This document shows, one piece after another, positions 10,559-19,747 of a stretch of DNA of 64,000 nt. Each line of letters starts with the position of its first letter. Position 1 is the first letter of the stretch. The stretch comes from Roseomonas indoligenes (GTDB lineage: Bacteria > Pseudomonadota > Alphaproteobacteria > Acetobacterales > Acetobacteraceae). Both the position numbers and the translations under genes were made by a program. Location of the stretch: NCBI RefSeq assembly GCF_017813365.1, contig NZ_JAGIZA010000001.1:124001-188000 (forward strand), in the 5' to 3' direction. The notes beneath the pieces were generated by a model. That model had not been told where the DNA came from. It did not search any database and saw only the letters and a list, made by a program, of their open reading frames with translations.

Positions 10559-11673
10559 GGCGAAGTTCCCCTTCTCCGGGCGCCACGCGCCCGGGGGGCA
10601 TCGCTTGCCACGGCCCCCTCACCCTCCGCAAGCGGGGGGACCGCCAGGGGCAGGAGCCGGCGGATCGCTGTAGGCAAGGCGGCCCGGGCAGCCTCCGGCG
10701 TCATCCACGCCATCCCTTCCGGGGCGGGCAGGGCGGCGGGGGGCGCCTCGGCCAGCCGCATGTCCAGGTCCATATGGGTAAAGCCGTGCCGCGCCAGGCC
10801 GGGGCGCAAGATCCAGTCCAGCCCGGGCAGGGGGGCGTGAGGCAGGGCTTCCTCCAGCGTCCAGGGCTCCTCCCGCCAAGGGGCGCCGGGGATTTCCAGC
10901 ATGCCGCCCAGGAGGCCTTCCGGCGGGCGGTGTCGCAGCAACAGGCGGCCGGCCGGATCGCGGGCCAGGAAGTGTAGCCCGTGGCGCAGCTTGCGGGCCG
11001 CCTTCGGTGTCTTGGCCGGAAGGCTCTCCTGGATGCCCTGCTGGCGCGCCCGGCACTCCTCCCGCCAGGGGCACAGCGCGCAGGCCGGGCGGCGCGGCGT
11101 GCAGATCGTGGCGCCCAGGTCGAACAGCGCCTGCACGAAATCGCCGGGCCGCGCCCGTGGTGCCGCCTGCTCCATGAAGCGCGCGGCGACGGGGGCGATC
11201 AGGCGGCGGGCGCCGGGCAGGGGATCGGTGATCGCCATCAGCCGGGCCACCACCCGCTCCACGTTCCCGTCCACCGGCACGGTGGGGCGGTCGAAGGCGA
11301 TGGCGGCCACGGCGGCGGCCGTGTAGGCGCCGATCCCCGGCAGCTCGCGCAGCCCGGCCTCCGTGTCGGGGAAGCCGCCCCGCGCCGCCACGGCCTTCGC
11401 CGCCGCGTGCAGGTTGCGGGCGCGGGCGTAGTAGCCCAGCCCCGCCCATTCCGCCGCCACATCCTCCCACGCCGCCGCCGCCAGGGCCGCCACGTCAGGG
11501 AAGCGCGCCAGGAAGCGGGCGTAGCGCGGCCCTACGGCCACCACGGTGGTCTGCTGAAGCATCACCTCCGAGAGCCAGATGCGGTATGGATCGCCTTCGC
11601 CGCGCCAGGGCAGGGTCCGGCGGTGGCGGTCATACCAGGCGAGCAGGGGCTCGGCGGGCGGGGGTGTGTTCAT
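10555..11673 (-). CDS. mutY: A/G-specific adenine DNA glycosylase MutY
   Basis: A 372-residue repair enzyme that removes adenine mispaired with 8-oxoguanine. ATG 11673 gives MNTPPPAEPLLAWYDRHRR; the long upstream frame is spurious. Seen in order: SEVMLQQTTV, the helix-hairpin-helix LPGIGAYTAAAVAAIAF followed by VPVDGNVERV with the catalytic Asp, and the 4Fe-4S ligands in CTPRRPACALCPWREEC (C-x6-C-x2-C-x5-C). The C-terminal third is the Nudix-like 8-oxoG recognition domain. Divergent from the DUF721 gene; co-transcribed with bioY. Confidence 0.95.
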   Translation of the reverse strand: MNTPPPAEPLLAWYDRHRRTLPWRGEGDPYRIWLSEVMLQQTTVVAVGPRYARFLARFPDVAALAAAAWEDVAAEWAGLGYYARARNLHAAAKAVAARGGFPDTEAGLRELPGIGAYTAAAVAAIAFDRPTVPVDGNVERVVARLMAITDPLPGARRLIAPVAARFMEQAAPRARPGDFVQALFDLGATICTPRRPACALCPWREECRARQQGIQESLPAKTPKAARKLRHGLHFLARDPAGRLLLRHRPPEGLLGGMLEIPGAPWREEPWTLEEALPHAPLPGLDWILRPGLARHGFTHMDLDMRLAEAPPAALPAPEGMAWMTPEAARAALPTAIRRLLPLAVPPLAEGEGAVASDAPRARGARRRGTSP

Positions 11674-11818
11674 GGCGTCAGGCAAAACGCGGGCAGGGGA
11701 GGGCGGGTCGGGGCCGAAGTCCAGCCCCCCCGCGACACCGCGCCCAGGCCGGGCCGCTCCGGCCGGGGCGCAGCTGCCGGCCAAGCCCGTGGCGGTGCCC
11801 CCGGCCATGCCTCCCGCC

Positions 11819-12268
11819 ATGGTCGATCCGCGCCGCCCCGATCTCGGCCTTCGGCCCCTGGGCGGCTTCATCCCCCGCCTGACCCGCCCGGCCTTCAAGC
11901 GCCGCAGCCCCGCCGGCGCCCTGCTGATGGCGGACTGGAACGGGATCGTCGGCCCGGCCATCGCGGCGGTGACCGTGCCGAAGCGCCTGACCGGCGGCAC
12001 CCTGACCATCGGCTGCTCCGGCCCGGTGGCGATGGAGCTGCAACACCTCGCCCCGCAGCTCATCGGCCGGGTGAACGCCGCCCTGGGCTCGGTGACGGTC
12101 CAGACCCTGAAATTCGTGCAGCAGGCCCCCTCCGGCCCGCCCGTCTCGCGCCCACGCCCGGCCGTGCCGCTTCCCGATACGGTTCGTGGCAGGCTGGACA
12201 CGGTCGGTAGCCCCGAACTGCGCGATGCCCTGGCAAGATTGGGCCGCGGGGTTTATCGAACCCGCTGA
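11819..12268 (+). CDS. DUF721 (DciA-like) protein
   Basis: About 149 residues from ATG 11819 (MVDPRRPDLGLRPLG). In-frame ATGs at 11807 and 11672 would add Pro/Ala-rich residues. The core reads FIPRLTRPAFKRRSPAGALLMADWNGIVGP, TIGCSGPVAMELQHLAPQLI and RVNAALG, the DUF721 fold. This family includes DciA, which interacts with the replicative helicase DnaB in bacteria lacking DnaC. The position between mutY and dsbA-smc is recurrent in alphaproteobacteria. The helicase role is inferred from the family. Confidence 0.75.
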   Translation: MVDPRRPDLGLRPLGGFIPRLTRPAFKRRSPAGALLMADWNGIVGPAIAAVTVPKRLTGGTLTIGCSGPVAMELQHLAPQLIGRVNAALGSVTVQTLKFVQQAPSGPPVSRPRPAVPLPDTVRGRLDTVGSPELRDALARLGRGVYRTR

Positions 12269-12306
12269 CGCGACCCCCCGCCTGACGAATGGGAGCCTTG
12301 GACTTG

Positions 12307-12939
12307 ATGAGCCCGACCCGCCGCAGCCTTCTCCTCGCCGCCCCGGCCATCGGGCTGCTTCCCTCCCTCGCCCATGCTCAAGGGACGGCACCCGGGACCG
12401 CACCGGCGAACGACCCGCGGCTCGGCGATCGCTCCGCCGGCCGCGCGGATGCGGGGGCGACGGTGGTCGAGTACTTCTCCCTCACCTGTTCCCACTGCGC
12501 GAACTTCCACAACACCGTCTGGCCGCAGGTGAAGTCGCGGCTGGTGGATACGGGCAAGGTGCGGATGGTGTGGCGGGACTTCCCGCTGGACCAGCTGGCG
12601 CTCGCCGCCGCCATGGTCGCCCGCGCCCTGCCGGCGGAGCGGTATGAGGGCTTCGTCGGTGCCCTCTTCTCCTCCCAGGACCGCTGGGCCTTCGCGCGCG
12701 GCGCGGACAATATCGGCGAGATCGCGAAGATCGCCGCCCTGGCCGGGATGAACCGCGCGGAGGTGGACAACGTCCTGAAGGACACGGCCCTGCAGCGCGG
12801 TGTTCTGGAGATGCGCCAGAAGGCGCAGCAGGAGTTCAACGTGAGCTCCACCCCCACCTTCATCTTCAACAACAAGCCCCAGCCCGGCGAAGTGACCTAT
12901 GAGCGCTTCGCCCAGCTAGCCGGCGTCTCCGGCAGCTGA
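12307..12939 (+). CDS. DsbA-like exported thioredoxin-fold protein
   Basis: A 210-residue periplasmic thiol oxidoreductase. ATG 12307 gives a twin-arginine-like signal (SPTRRSLLLAAPAIG) with cleavage near LAHAQG. The active site is C61-S-H-C64 in LTCSHCANFH, and the cis-Pro loop is SSTPTFIFN near the C-terminus. The long helical insert between them fits DsbA/DsbG-type Thioredoxin_4 proteins. No dsbB is nearby. The stop overlaps the smc start as TGATG, so smc translation probably depends on this gene. Confidence 0.88.
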   Translation: MSPTRRSLLLAAPAIGLLPSLAHAQGTAPGTAPANDPRLGDRSAGRADAGATVVEYFSLTCSHCANFHNTVWPQVKSRLVDTGKVRMVWRDFPLDQLALAAAMVARALPAERYEGFVGALFSSQDRWAFARGADNIGEIAKIAALAGMNRAEVDNVLKDTALQRGVLEMRQKAQQEFNVSSTPTFIFNNKPQPGEVTYERFAQLAGVSGS

Positions 12940-15900
12940 TGGACACCAACCCCGCCGATCTGGCCGGGGCGGGCGCCCTGGAAAGCCAGGCGGGGGATGT
13001 GGACCCCGCCGCGGTGCAGGACGTGCCCGCGGCGGAGGGCACCGCGCCGGAGGCCGAGGACTCCGGGGATGACGGCCCTCGGGAGCCGCGCACGGCCGTT
13101 CTCTCCCGCCTGCGCATCGCCGGCTTCAAGTCCTTCGCCGAGGCGACCACGGTGGAGGTGCTGCCGGGGCTGACGGGCATCGTCGGGCCGAATGGCTGCG
13201 GCAAGTCCAACGTGGTGGAGGCCCTTCGCTGGGCCATGGGCGAATCCAACGCCCGCCACATGCGCGGCGGAGAGATGGACGACGTCATCTTCGCCGGCAC
13301 CTCCAGCCGCGCGGGCCGCAACCAGGCCGAGGTGACGCTGAGCCTGGAGGAGGCCGCCGGACTCGCCCCGCCGCCGAACTCCGAGGTGGCGGAGCTGGAA
13401 ATCACCCGCCGCATCGAGCGCGGGGCGGGCACGGGCTATCGCATCAACGGGCGCGAGACGCGCGGGCGCGACGTCGCCACCCTTTTCGCCGATATCGGAT
13501 CGGGCGCGCGCGCATCCGGCATGGTCAGCCAGGGGCGCGTCTCCGCCCTGATCGGCGCCAAGCCGGAGGAACGGCGATCGGTGCTGGAGGAGGCCGCGGG
13601 CACCGCCGGCCTCCGCGCCCGGCGCCACGAGGCGGAGCTGAAGCTGCGCCAGGCCGAGACGAACCTCACCCGCGCCGACGACCTGCGGACCCAGCTGGAG
13701 GGCCAGCGGGAGAGCCTGAAGAAGCAGGCCCGGCAGGCCGCCCGCTACCGCAACCTCTCCGGCCTGACCCGCGCCGCGGAGGCGGAGTGGATGGCCCTTC
13801 TGGCCGCCCGCGCCGAGGGGCAGCTCCTCTCCGCCCGGCAGGCGCTGGACGCCGCCCGCGCCACGACGAAGGCGACCGAGGCCGCCGCCGAGGCCGCCAC
13901 CCGCCGCGCCCATGCCGCCGACATGGCCCTGCCCGGCCCCCGCGCCGCCGAGGCCGCCGCCCGCACCGCGCTGGAGCGCCGCCGGGTGGAGGGCGAGGGG
14001 CTGGCCGCCGCCGAGGCCCGTGCCCGCGCCACGCTGGATGCCGCCATCGGCCGCCTCGCTCAGATCCAGGCGGACCACGCGCATGCGGCCACGGTGGTGC
14101 ACGACGCCGAGACGGCCGAGTCCCGCCTGAACGCCGAGGCCGGGGAGCTGGCCGGCGCCCTGGCCGCCCTGCCCGCGCGGATCGAGGCCGCCGCCGAGCG
14201 GCTGGCCGCCGCCGAGGATGCCGCCCGCGAGCGCGAGGCCGAGGCCGAGCGCGCCGCCGAGGCCGCCTCGGAGGCCGCGCTGGCCTTCGAGCGTTTCCAG
14301 GATGCCCGCCGCGCCGCCGAGGCGAACCTGCGCCGCGTGGCCGCCGAGGCCGCGCGATTGGAGGAGGAGCGCGCCAAGGCCCAGGCCGCCAATGTCTCGC
14401 CCGAGGCCCTCTCCAGCGCCGCCGCCGAGGCGTCCAATGCCGAGGCGGCCCTGGCCGAGGCCCGCGCGGGCTTCGAGAATGCCGAGGCCGCCCGCGCCGC
14501 CGCCGCCGCCCGGGAGGCCGAGGCGAAGCGCGCCGCCGCCGAGGCCGAGGCCGAGGAGGCCCGCGCCCGGGATGCCGCCCGGGTTGCCGGTGAACGGGCC
14601 CGCCGTGCCGCCGAAGGGCATGATCGCCTGAAGCGGGAGCACGAGGGGGCCAGGGCCGCCTGCATCCCCGCCGACCGGCTGAAGGCCGCCCGCGCCGAGG
14701 AGGCGGAGGCCGCCCGCGCAGCCGAGGCCGCGGCCGAGGCGCTGGCGAAGGCCGAATCGGACCGCGCCGCCGCATCCGCCGCACTGGGCCGCGCGCGCAC
14801 CGCCGAATCGGAAGCCGGCGCCACCCGCGCCCGCGCTGCCGCCGAGGCCCAGGGCCTCGCCGCCCTGCTGCGGGCCGGGGAGCGCGGGAGCGCCGCGCCG
14901 GTCCTCGACTCCGTCGCCGTGCCGCCGGGGCTGGAAGCGGCTCTCGGCGCCGCGCTGGGGGAGGGGTTGGACCTTCCGGCCGACCCGAAGGCGCCTCGCC
15001 ACTGGCGCGCCCTGCCGCCGCTGGATCCCGCGCCCCGCCTGCCGGAAGGTGCGACGCCGCTCTCCGACCTCGTGCAGGCTCCGCCGGAGCTGGCCCGCGC
15101 CTTGTCGCAGATCGGGCTGGTGGAGGACCAGGCGCGCGGCCTTGCCATGCAGCCCGCCCTGGCCCCCGGCCAGGCCCTGGTCGCGCGCGACGGCGGCTTC
15201 TGGCGCTGGGACGGGCAGGGGGCCAATCCCGGCGCGCCGAGCCCCGGCGCCGAGCGCCTGCGCCAGCGCAACCGCTTGCGCGCGCAGGAGAAGGCGCGCG
15301 ACGAGGCGGAGGCCGCCCTCGCCAAGGCGCGCGCGGAGGCCGAGGCCGCCCGCGCCGCCGAATCCGCCGCCAGCGCCGCCGACAATGCCACCCGCAACGC
15401 GCGGCGCGAGGCCGAATCGCGCCTTTCCCGCGCCCGGCAGGAGGCCTCCCGCCTCTCCGCCAGCGCCGCGATGGCCGAGAGCCGCCTATCCGCGCTGACC
15501 CCGGCCCTGGAACGGGCCGAGGTCGAGCGGGCCGAGGCGGAGAAGCTCCTCGAGACCGCCCGTGCCGCCCAGCAGGCCGCGCCGGACGCCGCCGCCGCCC
15601 GTGCCGCGCGGGATGCCGCCGTCGCCGCGCTGCGTCAGGCCACGGGCGCCGAGGAAGCGGCCCGCAACGCCCGCCGTGCCGCCGAAGGCCGGCTGGATAC
15701 GGCCCGCAGCGCGGGATCCGCCCTGGCGGCCCGTGCCGCGGCGGCCGAGGGCCGCCTGGCCGCGCTGGAGCCGCAGATCGCCCGCCTGGCCGAGGGAAAG
15801 GCCGAGGCCGAGGCGGCGCGGGAGGCGGTGGAGCGGGAGGGCGCCGGCAATCCCGACCCCGAACTCGCCCGCAACGCCGCCCTGGCCGCCCGCAACGCCC

Positions 15901-17087
15901 TGGCCGAGGCGCGCCGTGACGAGGCCGAGGCGCGCGCCGCCCGGCACGCGCTGGAGGTGGAAGCGGAGCGACTGGCCACCCGCCGCGCCGCGCTGGAGGA
16001 GGAGGTCGCCTCCTGGGCCGCCCGCCGCGCCGATTCGGCCGCGCGCCTGATCGAGCTGACGGCCCGCCAGGAAGCCGCCGCCATCGAGGCTGCCGCCGCC
16101 GCCGAGGCGCCGGAGGAGGCAGCCGCCCTTCTCGCCAATGCCTCCCGCATGCTGGCCGAGGTGGAGGCCGCCCATGCGGAAGCGGCCGCCGCCCTGCACG
16201 CCGCCGAGACGGAGGCGCGCGAATCGGCCGAGGCCCGCCGCCTGGCCGATGCCGCCTTCGCCGCCGCCCGCGAGGCCCAGGCCCGCGCCGACGGCGCCGC
16301 TGCCCGGGCCGAGGACGAGGGCAGGGCGGTGGCCACCCGCATCTTGGAAAAACTCGGCCCCGAGGCGGAGCTGCCCGAGCCGCCGGAGGACCTTTCCGAC
16401 GCCGCCGAGGAACGTTCCCGTCGCAAGGCGGAGCGGCTGGCGCGGGAGCGCGAGGAGATGGGCCCCGTCAATCTCCGCGCCGAGGTGGAGATGGCGGAGG
16501 TGGAGGAGCGGCTGATCAACCTGGAGAAGGACCGGGAGGAGATCGGCCATGCCATCGCGAAGCTGCGCGGCTCCATCGGCCATCTGAACCGGGAGGGGCG
16601 AGACCGCCTGCGCGCCGTGTTCGAGCGGGTGGACGCGGAGTTCCGCGCGCTGTTCTCCCGCCTGTTCGGCGGCGGGCGGGCGCATCTGGCGCTGGTGGGG
16701 TCGGACGACATCCTCGAGGCCGGGCTGGAGATCTACGCCGAGCCGCCGGGGAAGAAGCTCTCCTCCCTCTCGCTGCTTTCAGGCGGGGAGCAGGCGCTGA
16801 CGGCGCTGTCCCTCATCTTTGCCGTGTTCAAGTGCCAGCCCGCCCCGGTCTGCGTGCTGGACGAGGTGGACGCGCCGCTGGACGACGCCAATGTGGAGCG
16901 CCTCTGCACCCTGCTGGAGGCGATGACGGAGGGCGGAACGCGCTTCCTCGTCGTGACCCACCATCCGCTGACCATGGCGCGGATGCACCGCCTCTACGGC
17001 GTGACGATGCAGGAACGGGGGGTGTCCCGCCTCCTCTCCGTCGATCTCGGGCGGGCGGTGGAACTGGCGGAATCGGGCATGGCCTGA
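12939..17087 (+). CDS. smc: Chromosome segregation ATPase SMC
   Basis: A 1382-residue SMC, longer than the usual ~1150-1200. After an acidic, probably disordered ~50-residue extension come LRIAGFKSF, Walker A GPNGCGKSN (from G83), a Q-loop region, a long coiled coil, a hinge at about residues 650-775 (GLEAALGAAL to DGGFWRWDGQG), the return coil, ABC signature LSGGEQ (S1281-Q1285) and Walker B CVLDEVDAPLDD (D1308, E1309). The arms are extraordinarily rich in Ala, Glu and Arg (GCC/GAG codons) and low in complexity. SMC dimers with ScpAB organise and segregate newly replicated chromosomes; scpA and scpB are not in the window. Confidence 0.96.
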   Translation: MDTNPADLAGAGALESQAGDVDPAAVQDVPAAEGTAPEAEDSGDDGPREPRTAVLSRLRIAGFKSFAEATTVEVLPGLTGIVGPNGCGKSNVVEALRWAMGESNARHMRGGEMDDVIFAGTSSRAGRNQAEVTLSLEEAAGLAPPPNSEVAELEITRRIERGAGTGYRINGRETRGRDVATLFADIGSGARASGMVSQGRVSALIGAKPEERRSVLEEAAGTAGLRARRHEAELKLRQAETNLTRADDLRTQLEGQRESLKKQARQAARYRNLSGLTRAAEAEWMALLAARAEGQLLSARQALDAARATTKATEAAAEAATRRAHAADMALPGPRAAEAAARTALERRRVEGEGLAAAEARARATLDAAIGRLAQIQADHAHAATVVHDAETAESRLNAEAGELAGALAALPARIEAAAERLAAAEDAAREREAEAERAAEAASEAALAFERFQDARRAAEANLRRVAAEAARLEEERAKAQAANVSPEALSSAAAEASNAEAALAEARAGFENAEAARAAAAAREAEAKRAAAEAEAEEARARDAARVAGERARRAAEGHDRLKREHEGARAACIPADRLKAARAEEAEAARAAEAAAEALAKAESDRAAASAALGRARTAESEAGATRARAAAEAQGLAALLRAGERGSAAPVLDSVAVPPGLEAALGAALGEGLDLPADPKAPRHWRALPPLDPAPRLPEGATPLSDLVQAPPELARALSQIGLVEDQARGLAMQPALAPGQALVARDGGFWRWDGQGANPGAPSPGAERLRQRNRLRAQEKARDEAEAALAKARAEAEAARAAESAASAADNATRNARREAESRLSRARQEASRLSASAAMAESRLSALTPALERAEVERAEAEKLLETARAAQQAAPDAAAARAARDAAVAALRQATGAEEAARNARRAAEGRLDTARSAGSALAARAAAAEGRLAALEPQIARLAEGKAEAEAAREAVEREGAGNPDPELARNAALAARNALAEARRDEAEARAARHALEVEAERLATRRAALEEEVASWAARRADSAARLIELTARQEAAAIEAAAAAEAPEEAAALLANASRMLAEVEAAHAEAAAALHAAETEARESAEARRLADAAFAAAREAQARADGAAARAEDEGRAVATRILEKLGPEAELPEPPEDLSDAAEERSRRKAERLAREREEMGPVNLRAEVEMAEVEERLINLEKDREEIGHAIAKLRGSIGHLNREGRDRLRAVFERVDAEFRALFSRLFGGGRAHLALVGSDDILEAGLEIYAEPPGKKLSSLSLLSGGEQALTALSLIFAVFKCQPAPVCVLDEVDAPLDDANVERLCTLLEAMTEGGTRFLVVTHHPLTMARMHRLYGVTMQERGVSRLLSVDLGRAVELAESGMA

Positions 17088-17155
17088 GCGGCGCGGCCTT
17101 GCGCCGCCCGCCCGCCGCTCCCTTCTCTGCGCCCCGATCCGAATTGGAGGGGCCG

Positions 17156-17755
17156 ATGCGCTCCCTGTTGCCCGCCCTCGCCCTGTCGCTGGCCGCCACC
17201 GCCGGCGCGATGGCCCAGAGCCGCCCCGCCACCTTCCCCACGCGGGACGTGGCCGTGACCTACAACGTGCTCGGGGCCCGTTCCCCCCAGGCGCCGCGGG
17301 ACTTCGCGGTCGCGGTGCTGGCCTCCGAGGGGCTGCTGCGGGTGGAGACCTCCGCCCTTCCCGGCTGGGGGCTGGCGGACCGGCGAACCGGGCGCATGGA
17401 GGTGGTGATGGATTCCATGCGGATGGTCACGCCGAGCCCGCTGAAGCCGGAGGATTCCACGCGCTACCTCCGCATGGCCGAGACCGCCCGGCTGACCCGC
17501 GCCGGCACGGCCAGCCAGGCCGGGCAGAGCTGCACGAACTACCGCTGGGAGGAGGGGGGGCAGCGCGGCACCGCCTGCATCACGGCCGACGGCGTGCTGC
17601 TGCGCGGCGTGAACGAGCGCGGCGAGGGGGTGGAGGCGACGAGCGTGGCCTATGGCCGCCAGGACCCCGCGCGCTTCCGGGTTCCGGAGGGCTACCGGCG
17701 CGTCGATCTCGGCGACATGGCCCGCAGCCTGGGCCTGAGCCTGCCGCGGCGCTGA
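17156..17755 (+). CDS. Secreted protein of unknown function
   Basis: A 199-residue protein preceded by GGAGG at 17146-17150. Residues 1-21 form a signal peptide ending AGAMAQ. The mature part contains VTYNVLGARSPQAPRDF, a strand-rich middle, a Cys pair (SCTNY, TACITADG) likely bridged by a disulphide, and ends VDLGDMARSLGLSLPRR. It looks like a periplasmic beta-sandwich protein; no family is recognised with confidence. It follows smc by 68 bp and its stop faces that of the oxidase small subunit 4 bp away. Confidence 0.75.
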   Translation: MRSLLPALALSLAATAGAMAQSRPATFPTRDVAVTYNVLGARSPQAPRDFAVAVLASEGLLRVETSALPGWGLADRRTGRMEVVMDSMRMVTPSPLKPEDSTRYLRMAETARLTRAGTASQAGQSCTNYRWEEGGQRGTACITADGVLLRGVNERGEGVEATSVAYGRQDPARFRVPEGYRRVDLGDMARSLGLSLPRR

Positions 17756-17759
17756 AGGA

Positions 17760-17918
17760 TCAGCCGGTGATCAGCTTCAGGAAGACCAGCACCGCGATGA
17801 TGGCGACAATCCCCCATGCGGTGGCGCGGGTGAACATGGCCCATCCCGCCTGACGCTCCGGCAGGATGTCCTTCGCGTCCACCGGGACGTAATCGACGTG
17901 CTGCTGGGCCTCGGCCAT
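17760..17918 (-). CDS. aa3-type cytochrome c oxidase subunit IV (52 aa)
   Basis: A short gene found by reading the minus strand after purN. ATG 17918 follows GGAGGCGGATCC (17919-17930). The product begins MAEAQQHVDYVPVDAKDIL, then GWAMFTRATAWGIVAIIAV and ends FLKLITG: a soluble N-terminus, then a W-x2-FT-x3-x-WG pattern leading into one membrane helix. This is the shape of the bacterial aa3-oxidase subunit IV (COX4_pro_2 family, about 45-55 residues). No other oxidase subunit gene is adjacent; it is third in an operon with purM and purN, 12 bp after purN. Confidence 0.75.
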   Translation of the reverse strand: MAEAQQHVDYVPVDAKDILPERQAGWAMFTRATAWGIVAIIAVLVFLKLITG

Positions 17919-17930
17919 GGATCCGCCTCC

Positions 17931-18647
17931 TTATGGGCCAGCCCCGGTCCGGGGCGGCGATGAGACCATTTCTGTAGGGGTGGCGAAATGGCCGGACAAG
18001 GGGTTCGCGAAGGCACCCCCTGCCATCGGCACTGCCAATACCACCCGACCCTCCTCCAGCCGTGCGGCGCCTGAGGCGGCCCAGGCCAGGGCGGCGGGGT
18101 AGATCCGGTGCTCCTGCTCCAGCACGCGCGCGGCCAGGGTGGATTCGTCCTCCCCCGGCAGCACGGGCACGGCGGCCTGGGCGATGATCGGTCCCTCATC
18201 CACGCCGGGGGTCACGAAATGCACGGTGCAGCCGTGCAGCCGCACTCCGGCGGCGATGGCGCGGGCATGGGTGTCCAGGCCTGGGAAGGCGGGCAGGAGG
18301 CTGGGGTGGATGTTCAGCATCCGCCCGGACCAGGCGGAGACGAAGCCTTCCGTCAGCACGCGCATGAAGCCCGCCAGCGCGATCAGCCCGATCCCCGCCT
18401 CCTCCAGCACCGCCTGCATCGCCGCCTCGAAGCCGGCGCGGTCGCGGCCGTACGGGCGGCTCTCCACCACGGCGGTGGCGATGCCCGCCGCCCGCGCGCG
18501 CTCCAGCCCGGCCGCATCGGCGCGGTTGGAGAGCACGAGCGCCAGCTCGGCCGGGTAGTCCGGGTGGCGCGCCGCCTCGATCAGCGCGCCGAGGTTGCTG
18601 CCGCGGCCGGAGATGAGGACCGCGGCGCGGGTCTTCAGTTCGGCCAT
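17931..18647 (-). CDS. purN: Phosphoribosylglycinamide formyltransferase
   Basis: A 238-residue folate enzyme of de novo purine synthesis that formylates GAR using 10-formyl-THF. ATG 18647 gives [23 protein letters not shown], with the phosphate loop SGRGSN. Catalytic Asn/His are in [18 protein letters not shown], and the Asp in [13 protein letters not shown]. About 20 extra residues follow the normal end. It overlaps purM by 13 bp, showing co-transcription and coupling. Confidence 0.95.
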   Translation of the reverse strand: MAELKTRAAVLISGRGSNLGALIEAARHPDYPAELALVLSNRADAAGLERARAAGIATAVVESRPYGRDRAGFEAAMQAVLEEAGIGLIALAGFMRVLTEGFVSAWSGRMLNIHPSLLPAFPGLDTHARAIAAGVRLHGCTVHFVTPGVDEGPIIAQAAVPVLPGEDESTLAARVLEQEHRIYPAALAWAASGAARLEEGRVVLAVPMAGGAFANPLSGHFATPTEMVSSPPRTGAGP

Positions 18648-19699
18648 GCGGCGGAGAGGCCTTCCATGCGCACTTCCGGCTCCGGCCCTTCGCCCACCTC
18701 GATCACGCCGATGCGGTGCGCGGTGTCGCCGTGCTCCTTCAGCAGGGCGACCGCGGCCTCCACGTTCTCGGGCTCCACCACCACGCACATGCCGATGCCG
18801 CAGTTGAACACGCGCAGCATCTCCTCCGGCTCCACCCCGCCCGTGCGGGCCAGCCAGGCGAAGACCGGCGGCACGGGCCAGGACCCGGCCTGGATCACGG
18901 CCATCGTCCCCTCCGGCAGCACGCGCGGCAGGTTGCCCGGCAGCCCGCCGCCGGTGATGTGGGCGGCGGCCTTCACCAGCCCCGCGCGGTGCAGCGCCAG
19001 CACCGGCTTCACGTAGATGCGGGTGGGCTCCAGCAGCGCCTCCCCGAGGGTGCGTCCGGCGGCGAAGGGGGCAGGGTCGGTCAGGCCGGCATTCCCGGTC
19101 TCGATGATCCGGCGCACCAGGGAGTAGCCGTTGGAGTGGACGCCGGAGGCGCCCAGCCCCAGCACCACGTCGCCCGGCCCGACATCGCCGGTGGGCAGCA
19201 GCGCCCCTCGCTCCGCCGCGCCCACGGAGAAGCCGGCCAGGTCGTAGTCGCCCTTGTGGTACATGCCCGGCATCTCCGCCGTCTCGCCGCCCACCAGGGC
19301 GCAGCCGGCCTGGCGGCAGCCCTCGGCGATTCCCGACACCACATCGGCCGCCTGGGCCACGTCCAGCGCGCCGGTGGCGAAGTAGTCGAGGAAGAAGAGC
19401 GGCTCCGCGCCCTGCACCACCAGGTCGTTCACGCACATGGCAACGAGGTCGATGCCCACCGTCGAATGGTGCCTCGCGTCGATCGCCAGCCGCAGCTTCG
19501 TGCCCACGCCATCGGTGGAGGAGACGAGGACGGGGTCCTGGAATCCCGCGGCGCGCAGGTCGAACAGCGCGCCGAAGCCGCCGAGTCCGCCCATCGTGCC
19601 GCTGCGGTCCGTGGAGCGCGCCAGCGGCTTGATCCGGTCCACCAGCGCGTCGCCGGCCTCAATGTCCACGCCGGCGTCGCGGTAGGTCAGTCTGGTCAT
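18635..19699 (-). CDS. purM: Phosphoribosylformylglycinamidine cyclo-ligase (AIR synthetase)
   Basis: A 354-residue enzyme closing the imidazole ring in purine synthesis (FGAM + ATP to AIR). ATG 19699 gives the usual [20 protein letters not shown]; the upstream extension is rejected. Seen motifs: [59 protein letters not shown] and [15 protein letters not shown]. It is first in the purM-purN-oxidase subunit IV transcript and divergent from the gene at 19748, with a 48-bp gap. Confidence 0.96.
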   Translation of the reverse strand: MTRLTYRDAGVDIEAGDALVDRIKPLARSTDRSGTMGGLGGFGALFDLRAAGFQDPVLVSSTDGVGTKLRLAIDARHHSTVGIDLVAMCVNDLVVQGAEPLFFLDYFATGALDVAQAADVVSGIAEGCRQAGCALVGGETAEMPGMYHKGDYDLAGFSVGAAERGALLPTGDVGPGDVVLGLGASGVHSNGYSLVRRIIETGNAGLTDPAPFAAGRTLGEALLEPTRIYVKPVLALHRAGLVKAAAHITGGGLPGNLPRVLPEGTMAVIQAGSWPVPPVFAWLARTGGVEPEEMLRVFNCGIGMCVVVEPENVEAAVALLKEHGDTAHRIGVIEVGEGPEPEVRMEGLSAAWPN

Positions 19700-19747
19700 G
19701 GCGGTCCTTGATCGGCTATCCCAGGGGAGTTCTCTGGGGAGCGGCTT

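Noticed and set aside
11672-11818. Longer start for the DUF721 protein at ATG 11672
   Set aside because: It would overlap the mutY start codon and add a Pro/Ala/Gly-rich leader; the domain begins after ATG 11819.
14200-14600. Repeated GCCGAG units in smc as a tandem repeat or CRISPR-like array
   Set aside because: They are irregular codon-level repeats in frame with an Ala/Glu coiled coil and have no spacer structure.
12897-15002. A 700-codon open frame on the minus strand inside smc
   Set aside because: It is the mirror of the GCC/GAG-biased coiled-coil coding sequence, gives a Gly/Ala/Arg-rich low-complexity product, and has no conserved domain.
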